Below are positions 15,139 to 22,819 of a DNA stretch of 29,151 bases, piece after piece; position 1 is the first letter of the stretch; the number at the start of each line of letters is the position of its first letter. The notes below the pieces were generated by a model. The model was given only the letters and a program-made list of their open reading frames with translations. It made no database searches and was not told the DNA's origin. This stretch comes from JBLIDK01 sp047632595 (GTDB taxonomy: Bacteria > Bacteroidota > Bacteroidia > Sphingobacteriales > Sphingobacteriaceae), in NCBI GenBank assembly GCA_047632595.1, contig JBLIDK010000026.1, positions 1-29,151 of the forward strand, read 5' to 3'. Position numbers and translations under genes: made by a program.

Positions 15139-16794
15139 ATGAAAAGAAAATTAACACTTTTTGCCTTAATAATTGGGCTATCAGCAACATTGGTTATTGG
15201 TCAAAATGCGACAATAAACACAAAAAATACACAACAATTTCAAGGTGTTGAAATTAATAAGGACGAGTTAAAAAAGTCTTCTAAAAGTTCAGAAGCACCA
15301 GGTAATAGAGCGTATAACTATGGACGAGCAAACCAAGATGTTGGTATCGTAGGTTCTAATATTGTTGATGTACCTGTTTTTTATGACACAATTGGAAGAG
15401 ATTTTGGTGGTTCAAGAGGGACTGTATTTATTCATTATGTTGCAAACTTACTAGATCCAACTTCTCAAATTTTTAGTTTACAAGCGGATCAAAATTTGGG
15501 TAATACAGGTCAAAATGATTTGTATATTACTGATAAAAATGCTTATATGGTGGATTCAGTATTTATGAATACGCAGTATCTTAGAAATCAAGAAACTGAA
15601 GCTGTTTATTCTCAAGACACATTAGAAACAGCGGTTGACACTGCTGATTATGACACTATTGCTGGCACAACACATGACTCTGCGTATGTAAGGTACATCA
15701 CAAATGCCGATACAATTAATCTTTTAATTGGAAAAAAGGCAATTGTGGATACATTTTATACAGAAGTGTTTTATGAAACTACAAATTCTAAATTCCAAAC
15801 AGGAAATGTAACAGGTGTAACTGCTTCTGGAACTGTTTCAGAGCGTTATGGTGAGGATACTGTTTTTTTTAAAAACATTCCGTTTGATAAGGTAAATAGA
15901 ACTGTTAATTGGCCAAACGTTGTTTCTCAAGAAGTAACTTTAGATAGTGTATTTGCCGCAGATAGTTTGTTGCCAGCACTATTTACAGGTGGTGGTGCTG
16001 AATCAGGACCTTATTTCGAATTCGGAATGGAAGCCAATGTTGAAGTAGATGCAGGATTATTAGTTGCCTTTGGATTTGGATTCAAACCAGGTTTTGCATA
16101 TAATCAAAGTGTTGCTTTTGATACTGCTAGAACTTTAGTAAAAACGGAAACAGCAAGAGATACAATAAGAAACCTAGCGGATGACGCAGATTCAGTTTAT
16201 GTATTGGATACTACAGTTGTAACTACTTATGAAGTTACTGCGGTTGTAACTTTAAATGTTCCAGATGAAATTGAATCTCATAATTCTATTCAATTTAATA
16301 GCTTTGAAGAAAACGGTCAGGGTTCAGATCCATTATATTATAAAGGTGAATGGAACAATTCATATTATGCGCCTAATACATCTTTATATACTAACGATAT
16401 AAACCCTAGATTATCTAGCAGGTATGAGACTACTAATACACAGCAAATTGAAAATCATGATGTATTCTTTTTAATTAGTTGTAATTCTTGTTTTAGTACA
16501 TCAATTGATGGAAAAGTTGCAGAATCAACTTTCGAAACAAGTGTTTTATATCCTAACCCAGTTGTAAAAGGTAACGAGGCAAAAGTTAACATTAAGGCAA
16601 TTGACAATGGTAGTCCAATGCTTGTTACAGTTACTAATTCATTAGGAGCTGTTGTAAGGTCATTTGAAACGCCTAAAGTTTTAGGAGATATGACTTTATC
16701 AATAAAAACAGACCTTTTAGAAACAGGTGTTTATATGATAAATATGAATTCAGGTGGAATAAGCCAATCACAAAAATTAATTGTTACTAACTAA
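15139..16794 (+). CDS. T9SS-exported protein, paralogue 1 of 4
   Basis: A 551-residue secreted protein of unknown function. The signal peptide is KRKLTLFALIIGLSATLVIG followed by Q. The shared N-terminal region starts at GNRAYNYG, then IVDVPVFYDTIGRDFG, VANLLDPTSQIF, ITDKNAYMVDSVF and YGEDTVFFKNIPFD. The middle contains LLVAFGFGFKPGF and the late part FEENGQGSDPLYY and IENHDVFFLISCNSCF (cysteines 448 and 451). The last 90 or so residues form a T9SS type A sorting domain: YPNPVVKGNEAKVNI, SLGAVVRSFE, LETGVYMINMNSGG, KLIVTN. Export across the outer membrane and sorting-domain processing are expected from the family. It is the most diverged of the first three copies and has its own terminator. 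Confidence 0.85.
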   Translation: MKRKLTLFALIIGLSATLVIGQNATINTKNTQQFQGVEINKDELKKSSKSSEAPGNRAYNYGRANQDVGIVGSNIVDVPVFYDTIGRDFGGSRGTVFIHYVANLLDPTSQIFSLQADQNLGNTGQNDLYITDKNAYMVDSVFMNTQYLRNQETEAVYSQDTLETAVDTADYDTIAGTTHDSAYVRYITNADTINLLIGKKAIVDTFYTEVFYETTNSKFQTGNVTGVTASGTVSERYGEDTVFFKNIPFDKVNRTVNWPNVVSQEVTLDSVFAADSLLPALFTGGGAESGPYFEFGMEANVEVDAGLLVAFGFGFKPGFAYNQSVAFDTARTLVKTETARDTIRNLADDADSVYVLDTTVVTTYEVTAVVTLNVPDEIESHNSIQFNSFEENGQGSDPLYYKGEWNNSYYAPNTSLYTNDINPRLSSRYETTNTQQIENHDVFFLISCNSCFSTSIDGKVAESTFETSVLYPNPVVKGNEAKVNIKAIDNGSPMLVTVTNSLGAVVRSFETPKVLGDMTLSIKTDLLETGVYMINMNSGGISQSQKLIVTN

Positions 16795-16846
16795 AACAAT
16801 TGCTAGAAAGTCATCGATATTGTATTGACTTTTTAATTTTAAATTT

Positions 16847-16884
16847 AAAAAAACCAGAGAAATTTTGTTCTCTGGTTTTTTTTT
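16847..16884 (+). terminator. Intrinsic terminator after T9SS paralogue 1
   Basis: A-run then CCAGAGAA (16854-16861), loop ATTTTG, TTCTCTGG (16868-16875), then nine T residues. Strong candidate; it isolates paralogue 1 from paralogue 2. Confidence 0.88.
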
Positions 16885-17015
16885 GATTTTATTTCGAGTT
16901 TTTAAGCTTATTAACTACTGCCAAGTAATAATTTTAAGTTCTTTTTGGAATATTCTTATCAGTTAATATTTTTGAATATTAAGAAATAAATCTGAATAGC
17001 TGTTTTTATTTATGA

Positions 17016-17041
17016 CAATATTATTATTACTTTAGAATCTA
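17016..17041 (+). promoter_or_regulatory. Upstream element shared by T9SS paralogues 2 and 3 (copy 1)
   Basis: CAATATTATTATTAC then TTTAGAATCTA, starting 43 bases before the ATG. An almost identical stretch begins 44 bases before the ATG of paralogue 3. It contains TACTTTA, close to the TAnnTTTG -7 element but lacking the final G. Probably the inherited promoter of the duplicated gene. Confidence 0.5.
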
Positions 17042-17058
17042 TTTTAATAAATACACCT

Positions 17059-18681
17059 ATGAAAAAAATTATACTATTTAGCACAATCATTTTTGCATTC
17101 TGCACTATTTCGGCGCAAAACCAAGCGCTATCGCCATTGCCAAAAGGAGAAAAAACTTTGGGGCAGAAACGTTTAGAGTTAAGACAAGAGTCACTTAGTA
17201 TAAACAACGCTGGTGGGAAAAGAGCTTTAAATTATGGAGCATTAATGGATGAGCTTTATGGAGGAATTAAATTTAGTGATGTTCCAATTTTTCCAGACAC
17301 TTTAAAAAGAGAATTTTTTGGTGGTCGTTTGGGAAATATTTACACCTTTTATTTGGCAAATTTATTTGATGCCGCAGCTCAAACTTTTAAAAATGCTGAT
17401 GAATTTAATGGTACTTCTGGAATTTATGTCACTGATAAGAATGCCTATTCGTTGGATTCAATAGAGATTTATGTGAGATACCTAAGAAATAAAGAACGTT
17501 ACATGAAATACGAAACGTCAAGCTTAAGTATGGATACAATTTCGCAAGACACAGTGGGAACGTCAAGTGGAACAGCAGATACGTTTAACATTGAATTTAT
17601 AGTTCGTGATTCAATAGTAATTGATACTATCAATACAAAAATTGTTGACACCTTGCTTGTAGAAATATTTAATGATAATGACAAGAGTAACTTGATTGAC
17701 ACTTTTGTAGAAGGGATTGCTTTTGATGTGGATATATCAGAGGTGTACCCGGATCATGATACTGTTTTCTTTAAGAACATTCGGTATGATCGTTTTACCA
17801 ATACTATGGTTGCAACGGAAAAGGTTCAATACAAGGTTATATTAGATAGCACATATTATGAACAGAATGGTTTACAAATTTTACCTATGGGATTTAGTGG
17901 GACACCAACAGGGCCAATGAAAATTGATGCAGATGGACTTGTAGCAGTAGGTTATACATTTATTCCTGGGTTTGACGATTATTCTGTTCAAATTACAAAA
18001 GTAGCAGTAGACGATACAACCAATATTGGTTATGATACAGTAATTTTACAAAACCAAGCAGGCGATGCAGATTCGATTTTTACTTATACAGTGACTTATT
18101 TTACTCAGAGAGGGTTTAATACAGAACGTACTTCATTTCCAGATTCAGTAAGTCAAAACAATAGTTTAGAGGTTGAGGCCTATGAAGAACAAGGAAGAGA
18201 TAACTATCCTATTTACTTTGCAAGTGAATTTTCTAATGGTTATTCAGTTGGGGAGAATATTTTTTACGAAATTCCTGATTCTGTTCAATCAAGTTTCTTT
18301 GGAAGATTGGAGCCTAGATATAGCCAAAATGAACAAGAGCCTATCGAAAATCTAGATATATCACATATTGTTAGTTGTCAAACTTGTTTGATTTCAGGAA
18401 TTGAAGAAGGAATGTCTTTTGAAATAAAAGACGCCTATCCTAATCCAATCCAAAAAGGGGAGTTAGTTACTTTACCAATTCAATTTAAGAATGTTGGTGA
18501 TTTAAGTATTTCAGTATACAGTTCCTTAGGGAAACTTGTAAGTGAAAAAACGGGCTCAATTACTGTAAATGGAAATTTTGAATTACAGATAGAAACCAAC
18601 AAATTACCAGTTGGTATGAACATTGTTTCAGTAGAATCAAATGGTCAGAAAGCTATTGTTCGATTAGTAGTAATGCCTTAA
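17059..18681 (+). CDS. T9SS-exported protein, paralogue 2 of 4
   Basis: A 540-residue secreted protein of unknown function. The signal peptide is KKIILFSTIIFAFCTISAQ. Family marks in order: GGKRALNYGALMDELYGG, SDVPIFPDTLKREFFGG, YLANLFDAAAQTF, YVTDKNAYSLDSIEIYVRYL, VEIFNDNDKSNLIDTFVEG, HDTVFFKNIRYDR, ADGLVAVGYTFIPGFD, YEEQGRDNYPIYFASEF and IENLDISHIVSCQTC (cysteines 440 and 443). A type A sorting domain follows: YPNPIQKGELVTLPI, SLGKLVSEKTG, LPVGMNIVSVESNGQ, VRLVVMP. It is very similar to paralogue 3 over its whole length, pointing to a fairly recent duplication. The protein is rich in aspartate and threonine, as common in secreted beta-strand proteins. Confidence 0.87.
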   Translation: MKKIILFSTIIFAFCTISAQNQALSPLPKGEKTLGQKRLELRQESLSINNAGGKRALNYGALMDELYGGIKFSDVPIFPDTLKREFFGGRLGNIYTFYLANLFDAAAQTFKNADEFNGTSGIYVTDKNAYSLDSIEIYVRYLRNKERYMKYETSSLSMDTISQDTVGTSSGTADTFNIEFIVRDSIVIDTINTKIVDTLLVEIFNDNDKSNLIDTFVEGIAFDVDISEVYPDHDTVFFKNIRYDRFTNTMVATEKVQYKVILDSTYYEQNGLQILPMGFSGTPTGPMKIDADGLVAVGYTFIPGFDDYSVQITKVAVDDTTNIGYDTVILQNQAGDADSIFTYTVTYFTQRGFNTERTSFPDSVSQNNSLEVEAYEEQGRDNYPIYFASEFSNGYSVGENIFYEIPDSVQSSFFGRLEPRYSQNEQEPIENLDISHIVSCQTCLISGIEEGMSFEIKDAYPNPIQKGELVTLPIQFKNVGDLSISVYSSLGKLVSEKTGSITVNGNFELQIETNKLPVGMNIVSVESNGQKAIVRLVVMP

Positions 18682-18701
18682 AAGAGAAACAAAAAATGAA
18701 T

Positions 18702-18724
18702 TGCATTTGCCCAAGGCAAGTGCA
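18702..18724 (+). other. Hairpin after T9SS paralogue 2
   Basis: TGCATTTGCC (18702-18711), loop CAA, GGCAAGTGCA (18715-18724), pairing with one G-T wobble. No T run follows directly, so it may protect the mRNA 3' end or assist the terminator a few bases downstream. Confidence 0.5.
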
Positions 18725-18727
18725 TAT

Positions 18728-18774
18728 AAAAAGTCCATTTGTTCGTATTAGGCGAGTGAGTGGACTTTTTTCTT
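18728..18774 (+). terminator. Probable terminator after T9SS paralogue 2
   Basis: AAAAAGTCCA (18728-18737) pairs with TGGACTTTTT (18761-18770), followed by more T residues. The loop is long (23 bases), so it is less certain than the others. Confidence 0.6.
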
Positions 18775-18815
18775 TAAAGAATTTGAAACAAAATTTGTTT
18801 AAATATTTAGAAATG

Positions 18816-18842
18816 CAATATTATTGTTACATTTAGAGTCTA
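18816..18842 (+). promoter_or_regulatory. Upstream element shared by T9SS paralogues 2 and 3 (copy 2)
   Basis: CAATATTATTGTTACATTTA then GAGTCTA. It matches the element before paralogue 2 with one inserted A and few substitutions, at almost the same distance (44 bases) from the ATG. TACATTTA fits TAnnTTTG except for the last base. Confidence 0.5.
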
Positions 18843-18859
18843 CCTCACACACATATACT

Positions 18860-20482
18860 ATGCAAAAAACTATACTACTGAGCTTAATTTTAATTGGTTT
18901 TTTTACTTTTTCAGTAAAAAGCCAAGCCACAACTTCAGAACAAAACAAGGGTAAAACAACTGGCCAAATACGTTTGGAACAAAGACAATCTTCCTTAAAT
19001 AAAACAAATCCTGGTGGTACCAGAGCATTAAATTATGGTGCAACTATGGCTGAGCTTTATGGAGGTAATAAGTATTTTGATGTGGATATCTTTCCGGATA
19101 CATTAAGAAGAGATTACTTCATCGGTCAAAGAAATGTTAGAGCATTTTATTTTGCGAATATTTTCGATCCTGCAAGTTTGCCCTTTTCTCAAAGTGATGA
19201 ATTTAATTCTACTTCTGGTATTTATGTAACCGATAAAAATCCTTATAGCTTAGATTCAATTGAAATTTATGTTGCATACTTGCGTGAAAACAATCGTTAC
19301 GATAAATACGAAAATTCAAGTTTATCTACTGATACCATAACGCAGGATACCGTTTCTATGACGAGTGGAGCTGTTGATACTTTTACCATCAACTATGTAA
19401 TTCGCGATTCAGTAGTTATTGATACAATTAATACGTTGATTGCTGATACACTACTAGTGGAAATATTTAATGATAACGATAAAAGCAATTTGATAGATAC
19501 TTTTATTGAAGGCAATGTTTTTAATGTGAATGTTTCAGAAGCATATCCTGGTAACGACACAGTGTTCTTTAAAAACATTAGATACGATCGTAATACCAAC
19601 ACAATGATAGCGAATGATAAAGTTCAATACAAAGTTGTACTAGATAGTGCACATTTTGAATTGAATGCTTTAAACAAAGTGCCACTGGGCTTTAGTGGTA
19701 CTCCAACTGGGCCAATGGAAATTGATGCTGCAGGGTTAGTGGTAGTTGGTTACAGTTTCATCCCCGGATTTGACAATTACCTAGTGAATGTGGCTAAAGA
19801 TGCAGTTGATGACACTTTGGATATTACCTATGATACTGTAATCGTAAGAAACCAAGCAGATAATGCAGATTCTATTATTAATTTTATTACAAATTACTTT
19901 ACCCAATCTGGTTTTGAGATAAACCGTATCCCGAAATTTGATACAATTGACAACTATAATAATATTAGAGTAGAAGCATATGAAGAAAATGGAAGATATA
20001 CTTATCCTATTTACAATAGAGGTGATTTTGTAGGTGCATTTGAAGCTGGTGAAAATAGCTATTACAATATACCTCATCAAAGCCACGGTACTAGTTTCTT
20101 TGGACGTTTAGTTCCAAGATATGGAAGAGATGACACTTTGGGAACTGAAAATTTAGATATTCTTCATGTAATAACCTGTCAAACTTGTTTTATTTCAAGT
20201 GTGGAAGAAGGAATTTCTTTTGAGTTACAGAATGCTTACCCAAATCCTGTTGATAAGGGTAGCGTAGTAACTCTTCCTATTCAATTTAACAACAGTGGTG
20301 ATTTAACTATTTCAATATACAGTCCTATTGGAGAATTGGTAAGTCGTAAGTCAGGATTATTAAATAGAAATGGTAGTTTTGAAATAGACATTGAAACTGA
20401 ACAATTACCAATTGGGATGAATATTGTGTCTGTTGAATCAAATGGTCAGAAATCCACAATTAGATTAATTGTAATGCCTTAA
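18860..20482 (+). CDS. T9SS-exported protein, paralogue 3 of 4
   Basis: A 540-residue secreted protein of unknown function, the close twin of paralogue 2. The ATG at 18860 starts a proper signal peptide (QKTILLSLILIGFFTFSVKS followed by Q); an upstream in-frame TTG at 18824 would add 12 polar residues and fall in the promoter-like element, so it is rejected. Shared marks: GGTRALNYGATMAELYGG, FDVDIFPDTLRRDYF, YVTDKNPYSLDSIEIYVAYL, VEIFNDNDKSNLIDTFIEG, NDTVFFKNIRYDR, AAGLVVVGYSFIPGFD, YEENGRYTYPIYNRGDF and TENLDILHVITCQTCF (cysteines 440 and 443, the same positions as in paralogue 2). The type A sorting domain ends LPIGMNIVSVESNGQK, IRLIVMP. Confidence 0.87.
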   Translation: MQKTILLSLILIGFFTFSVKSQATTSEQNKGKTTGQIRLEQRQSSLNKTNPGGTRALNYGATMAELYGGNKYFDVDIFPDTLRRDYFIGQRNVRAFYFANIFDPASLPFSQSDEFNSTSGIYVTDKNPYSLDSIEIYVAYLRENNRYDKYENSSLSTDTITQDTVSMTSGAVDTFTINYVIRDSVVIDTINTLIADTLLVEIFNDNDKSNLIDTFIEGNVFNVNVSEAYPGNDTVFFKNIRYDRNTNTMIANDKVQYKVVLDSAHFELNALNKVPLGFSGTPTGPMEIDAAGLVVVGYSFIPGFDNYLVNVAKDAVDDTLDITYDTVIVRNQADNADSIINFITNYFTQSGFEINRIPKFDTIDNYNNIRVEAYEENGRYTYPIYNRGDFVGAFEAGENSYYNIPHQSHGTSFFGRLVPRYGRDDTLGTENLDILHVITCQTCFISSVEEGISFELQNAYPNPVDKGSVVTLPIQFNNSGDLTISIYSPIGELVSRKSGLLNRNGSFEIDIETEQLPIGMNIVSVESNGQKSTIRLIVMP

Positions 20483-20490
20483 TTTAAATG

Positions 20491-20523
20491 AATAGGGGAT
20501 ATTTGAAATATATCCCCTATTTT
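20491..20523 (+). terminator. Perfect hairpin after T9SS paralogue 3
   Basis: AATAGGGGATAT (20491-20502) and ATATCCCCTATT (20510-20521) form a perfect 12-base-pair stem with a 7-base loop. The T tail is short, so termination efficiency is uncertain. Confidence 0.7.
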
Positions 20524-20569
20524 AGAAGAATAATTTTCTTATAAAAGAAAGAATAAATACACGTTGAAT

Positions 20570-22741
20570 ATGAGAGCAACTTTAACAATTTGTGCTTTAG
20601 CATTATCCCTTGTTGTTAGTCCAATTTTGGCTCAACAAACACAAGATGAACCAAGACTAACAATTGAAGAAAATGCAGTTAGGCAAGCAAACAAAACTTC
20701 AAAAGTAGGTGGTTCTAGATGGTATAACCATAGTAAAACCCTTGCTGATCCCCAAATCTATAAAGATGTTCCTGTTTTTCAAGATTCAATTTTATTCAAT
20801 TTTAGCAATAAGATTGATAGAGTATTTACTCATTATTTAGCCACTGTGCTTGACCCAACTGCATTCGTTTATACCACTGGTGGGCCTGCTGATATTGTTA
20901 TTAAAGACGACAATGAGTATAGTGTTGATTCAGTTTCTGTGCCATTTAGATATAACAGAAATATTAATCGATACAACAAATTTGCTGTAAATAACACAAT
21001 TGATACTACAGACAATGCTCCAGTAGTTAGCACAGGAGGCACTACTTATGATACTTTGATTCACAATAAAAAAATTATTGTAGACTCTAATGTTGTTGAA
21101 ACACTTAGTACTTTAATTATTGATACGTTTAGAGTTGAAGCATTTAATAACTCAACAGACACTTTTTACAAGGTTTTCTTTACAGACTCAAATCAAACAT
21201 TTGATATTCTTGTAAGTCTTGTTTATATGGTTGATACTTTGCCAGTAAACCTTATTCCTTACAATGCTGCTAGTAATTCTATAAATATGTCAACTAAAGT
21301 TGTAAATGATTTACTTTTAGATAGTGCTTTTTTTGCAACAAATAACGGAGCGGAATTTGACTTTAAATCATCCGTTGGTGCAACTGTAACCGCTGGTAAC
21401 CTAGCTGGCTTGGGATATTCATTTGTTCCAGGTTTTGATCATCATAATGTAACTCGTTCAGTTGTTGGCACTGTAACCGATAGTACTAGACGAGTTCAAA
21501 CAAATTCTGACACTGTTTTTAACACTATTACAGCAGATATAATTGACAGTATTGAATATGAAATTAGTGATGGAGTAAATTTAGATACTGCATGGATATA
21601 CATTAAAGTAACTTCACCAGTTGCTGGAACTCCAAATGCTGTTGATGACCATTTTACAATTCTAAGAGATTCCACAATGATTGTAAATGTTCAGGACAAT
21701 GATACCGATCCAGATAATCTTGCTTTGAATACCATTGAAGTTATTGTTGATGGGACAAATGGAACTGCAACAGTTATTGGATCAGATAGCATTAGTTATG
21801 CACCGGGTCTTTCATTTGTAGGAACAGACTTCTTTACATACAGTGTATCTAATTTAACAAAATTAGATACTGCCACCGTGTTTATCACTGTTGTAGATAC
21901 TCCTTTAACTGCATTAAAGCCAATTGCGAGTAACAGAAATTACGAGTTAGCTCAAAGTATTATTAGTGTGATGAATGCCCTAGACAATGATATCGACCCT
22001 GAGGATGATGCTTTAACTGTGGCTATTCTTACTAGTCCGACAAATGGTGTTGCAACTATAGTTAATGACAGTATATCTTATACTCCAGATCAAATTGATA
22101 CGGTAACTACTATTGACAGTACAATTACTAAAGTATATAGAAGTGCAATCGTAAGAACTCCAAAAGCAATTGAGAACGTTTCAGGGTTCAATTTTGCACA
22201 AATTAGGGCATTTGAAGACCAAGGAAATGGTCAATTACCAATATTTAATGAAGGAGAGTTTAATGATACTTACACTGCTGATGATGGAATCAGATACTCT
22301 CAAATGGTAAAAGTTGATAGTGCAGATAGTGCTGAAATGAGAATTACTAGTAACACATTATTAGGTAATTTAGGAACACGTTATACGGGAAATCGTCATG
22401 CACAAGTAGAAAATTTAGATGTAGCATTTTTATTAAGTTGTGCTACTTGTTTCACAGTATCATTACCTAGTTATACAAACAATGCTGAGTCTTCAATGTA
22501 TCCAAATCCTATTTCAAGAGGGTCGGAAGTTAGACTTGAAGCAGTAGTTACAAATGCTGCGGCTGGAAGCCTTGAAATAATTGATTTAACGGGTAGAACG
22601 GTTGCTAAAATGGATTTAGGAATGCTAAAAGCTGGTAAAGCACAGCTTACTGTGAATACTGGAAAGCTTCCTTCTGGACAATACCTTATTAATTTAATGG
22701 TTGGAAAAGATAGATTTGTTCAACAATTAGTTGTGAACTAA
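20570..22741 (+). CDS. T9SS-exported protein with Ig/cadherin-like repeats, paralogue 4 of 4
   Basis: A 723-residue secreted protein. The ATG at 20570 starts a clear signal peptide (RATLTICALALSLVVSPILA followed by QQ); a TTG six bases earlier is not needed. The shared scaffold is present: GGSRWYNHSKTL, YKDVPVFQDSILFNF, YLATVLDPTAFVY, YSVDSVSVPFRYNRN, NLAGLGYSFVPGFDHH, FEDQGNGQLPIFNEGEF and VENLDVAFLLSCATCF (cysteines 624 and 627). Between the PGFD motif and the FEDQG motif it has extra Ig/cadherin-like repeats: NAVDDHFTILRDSTMIVNVQ, DNDTDPD, NGTATVIGSDSISYAPG and GTDFFTYSVSN in the first, DNDIDPEDDALTVAILT and NGVATIVNDSISYTPD in a shorter second. A type A sorting domain ends it (YPNPISRGSEVRLEA, LPSGQYLINLMVG, FVQQLVVN). 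Such repeats are usually adhesive or structural. Confidence 0.87.
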   Translation: MRATLTICALALSLVVSPILAQQTQDEPRLTIEENAVRQANKTSKVGGSRWYNHSKTLADPQIYKDVPVFQDSILFNFSNKIDRVFTHYLATVLDPTAFVYTTGGPADIVIKDDNEYSVDSVSVPFRYNRNINRYNKFAVNNTIDTTDNAPVVSTGGTTYDTLIHNKKIIVDSNVVETLSTLIIDTFRVEAFNNSTDTFYKVFFTDSNQTFDILVSLVYMVDTLPVNLIPYNAASNSINMSTKVVNDLLLDSAFFATNNGAEFDFKSSVGATVTAGNLAGLGYSFVPGFDHHNVTRSVVGTVTDSTRRVQTNSDTVFNTITADIIDSIEYEISDGVNLDTAWIYIKVTSPVAGTPNAVDDHFTILRDSTMIVNVQDNDTDPDNLALNTIEVIVDGTNGTATVIGSDSISYAPGLSFVGTDFFTYSVSNLTKLDTATVFITVVDTPLTALKPIASNRNYELAQSIISVMNALDNDIDPEDDALTVAILTSPTNGVATIVNDSISYTPDQIDTVTTIDSTITKVYRSAIVRTPKAIENVSGFNFAQIRAFEDQGNGQLPIFNEGEFNDTYTADDGIRYSQMVKVDSADSAEMRITSNTLLGNLGTRYTGNRHAQVENLDVAFLLSCATCFTVSLPSYTNNAESSMYPNPISRGSEVRLEAVVTNAAAGSLEIIDLTGRTVAKMDLGMLKAGKAQLTVNTGKLPSGQYLINLMVGKDRFVQQLVVN

Positions 22742-22761
22742 ATCACAGTTTTAACCAAAAC

Positions 22762-22799
22762 AAAACCCCAATCATCTTAACAATGATTGGGGTTTTTTT
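22762..22799. terminator. Bidirectional terminator between T9SS paralogue 4 and gcvP
   Basis: AAAACCCCAATCAT (22762-22775), loop CTTAACA, ATGATTGGGGTTTT (22783-22796), then further T residues. The A-rich left flank lets it serve the convergent gcvP transcript too. Confidence 0.88.
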
Positions 22800-22819
22800 A
22801 GTTTTAGTGATTTGATAAT

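Noticed and set aside
16480..16491. The CxxC pairs as haem c attachment sites
   Set aside because: The residue after the second cysteine is F or L in every copy, not histidine.
18824..18859. A TTG start for T9SS paralogue 3
   Set aside because: It would put 12 polar residues before the signal peptide and fall in the element shared with paralogue 2, whose gene begins at the equivalent ATG.
19781..20086. A 101-codon minus-strand open frame inside T9SS paralogue 3
   Set aside because: It is the antisense shadow of a gene with strong homology to its neighbours, and its hydrophobic, serine/isoleucine-rich content is typical of such shadows.
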